Assembly (NCBI GenBank): GCA_017483235.1
Contig: JAFULE010000085.1
Span: 1 to 5,574, forward strand
Source: Faecalibacterium sp.
Lineage (GTDB): Bacteria > Bacillota > Clostridia > Oscillospirales > Ruminococcaceae
Direction of reading: 5' to 3'
DNA: 5,574 nt
A program made the translations under genes and the position numbers. Below, piece after piece: positions 5,231 through 5,574 of this stretch; the first letter of the stretch is position 1; each line of letters opens with the position of its first letter. Under the pieces are notes generated by a model, which searched no databases, had not been told where the DNA came from, and saw only the letters and a program-made list of their open reading frames with translations.

Positions 5231-5259
5231 ATTGTAACACCCCAAAATTATGCGGTCAA
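5231..5259 (-). promoter_or_regulatory. Sigma-A type promoter for mgtE
   Basis: On the minus strand, a -35 box TTGACC (5254-5259), a 17-nt spacer and a -10 box TACAAT (5231-5236) with an extended TGT in front are visible. This is the best promoter in the window (5/6 in both boxes). Transcription should begin near 5224, about 245 nt before the mgtE start codon, giving a long leader. The -35 box overlaps by one base the outer arm of the inverted repeat at 5259-5390. Confidence 0.85.
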
Positions 5260-5273
5260 CCCCGCGGCAAAGA

Positions 5274-5315
5274 AAAAGTTTTCCACAGCAGTCGGGCAGC
5301 CAGTGGAAAACTTTT
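5274..5315. repeat. Perfect 13-bp inverted repeat containing DnaA-like boxes
   Basis: AAAAGTTTTCCAC (5274-5286) and GTGGAAAACTTTT (5303-5315) are perfect reverse complements with a 16-bp spacer. Each arm holds a TTTTCCAC core; the left one reads TTTTCCACA (5279-5287), which fits the relaxed DnaA box TTWTNCACA. It lies about 15-20 bp upstream of the mgtE -35 box, a position suited to a DNA-binding regulator. It may equally fold as RNA in a transcript coming from upstream. Confidence 0.55.
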
Positions 5316-5344
5316 GAGAGAACTTTTTCAGATCGAAGGGGGTT

Positions 5345-5366
5345 GTTCTTTTTTGAAAAAAAGAAC
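5345..5366. repeat. A/T-rich hairpin
   Basis: GTTCTTTTT (5345-5353) and AAAAAGAAC (5358-5366) are perfectly complementary around a 4-nt loop TGAA. It is nested in the larger inverted repeat at 5259-5390. Because the stem itself carries T-runs on either strand it could act as a weak bidirectional terminator, but no flanking gene end makes that necessary. Confidence 0.45.
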
Positions 5367-5439
5367 CAAAAAACTTTTGAATCGCGGGGTAACTGCCAAA
5401 AAAGGCAAGGCGCAGGGTGCGCGGGGTGGGGCAGCAATG

Positions 5440-5473
5440 GCGGAACAAAATTCTTTGTTCCGCAACGTTTTTT
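5440..5473 (+). terminator. Terminator-like hairpin without an upstream plus-strand gene
   Basis: GCGGAACAAA (5440-5449) pairs perfectly with TTTGTTCCGC (5454-5463) around a 4-nt loop ATTC. AACG and then six T residues (5468-5473) follow on the plus strand. The shape fits an intrinsic terminator, though the T-run starts 4 nt late. No plus-strand gene precedes it, so it would serve an unrecognised small RNA, stop antisense transcription away from mgtE, or be part of a dispersed repeat. Confidence 0.45.
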
Positions 5474-5574
5474 CTCGATTACTCAGCGCGCACTTCTGCC
5501 CAAAGCCGATACCGGCGGGCAGCGGGTTCTTTCTACTCGGTTTTCAGGAAAAGGCGATCCGTAGATCAGGCCAA

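Larger units (their letters stand above)
5259..5390. repeat. 132-bp imperfect inverted-repeat (MITE-like) segment
   Basis: The left end ACCCCGCG (5259-5266) followed by AAAAGTTTT (5274-5282) mirrors the right end AAAACTTTT (5371-5379 with the preceding A) and CGCGGGGT (5383-5390). The terminal 8 bp are perfectly complementary and the A/T-rich inner block matches with a small gap. No convincing target-site duplication flanks it and no transposase is present. It might be a decayed miniature element or a REP-like structure. Confidence 0.4.
5260..5574. other. Non-coding region upstream of mgtE, rich in hairpins
   Basis: I see no supportable gene in this stretch. Reading frames on both strands are short or lack ribosome binding sites, and follow the inverted repeats and homopolymer runs. 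The dyads are annotated separately. At 5496-5522 there is also a bulged hairpin: CTGCCC pairs with GGGCAG and GCCG with CGGC, with an AAA bulge and an ATAC loop. The last 50 bases hold nothing I recognise; the final minus-strand frame, ending with a stop at 5483, could be the tail of a gene beyond the window but shows no family features. The density of hairpins resembles a dispersed intergenic repeat, which only a genome search could confirm. Confidence 0.55.

Noticed and set aside
5250..5564. 104-codon plus-strand ORF near the window end
   Set aside because: It runs through inverted repeats and homopolymer tracts, lacks a ribosome binding site, and overlaps the mgtE promoter region. It looks like chance coding in a structured intergenic region.

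Overview
The window looks like the chromosome of a GC-rich Firmicute of the class Clostridia, most likely an Oscillospiraceae/Ruminococcaceae gut anaerobe of the Faecalibacterium/Subdoligranulum type. The reasons are the GC-rich coding sequence with strong AAGGAGG-type ribosome binding sites, a holB-ricT pair as in Bacillus and relatives, and YitT and MgtE proteins of Gram-positive type. No 16S rRNA or other taxonomic marker is present, so this is inference. Every gene I can support lies on the minus strand, so transcription runs from high to low coordinates. The long plus-strand reading frames are antisense shadows.

Layout in transcriptional order. (a) 5574 to about 5260 is non-coding and rich in dyad symmetry, including a 132-bp imperfect inverted repeat and an orphan plus-strand terminator-like hairpin. 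(b) A near-consensus promoter (5231-5259) begins a roughly 245-nt leader. The leader holds a good ribosome binding site, a 30-codon ORF starting Met-Asp-Pro-Asp (5098-5190), a hairpin around its stop codon and a strong intrinsic terminator (5023-5074). (c) mgtE (3322-4980) encodes a magnesium channel/transporter with a long acidic N-terminal extension. (d) A second intrinsic terminator (3256-3292) sits just before the ribosome binding site of a yitT-family membrane protein gene (2356-3240). (e) A 315-bp AT-rich gap holds a phased cluster of DnaA-box-like motifs (2155-2248). (f) A rhomboid-fold membrane protein that lacks the catalytic Ser/His pair follows (1399-2040). (g) A promoter directly after its stop codon drives holB (DNA polymerase III delta-prime, 319-1281) and ricT (PSP1/YaaT family, 1-217, cut by the window edge).

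The most interesting system is the mgtE leader. Promoter, leader ORF, hairpin over the stop codon, intrinsic terminator and Mg2+ transporter together have the layout of a transcription attenuator. The leader peptide begins with an Asp/Pro pattern reminiscent of enterobacterial MgtL (MEPDP...), which destabilises ribosomes when Mg2+ is low. I do not see the conserved blocks of the M-box riboswitch. This suggests, but does not prove, a leader-peptide Mg2+ sensor for MgtE in a Firmicute. The second notable element is the DnaA-box-like cluster, a candidate replication origin or DnaA-binding locus.
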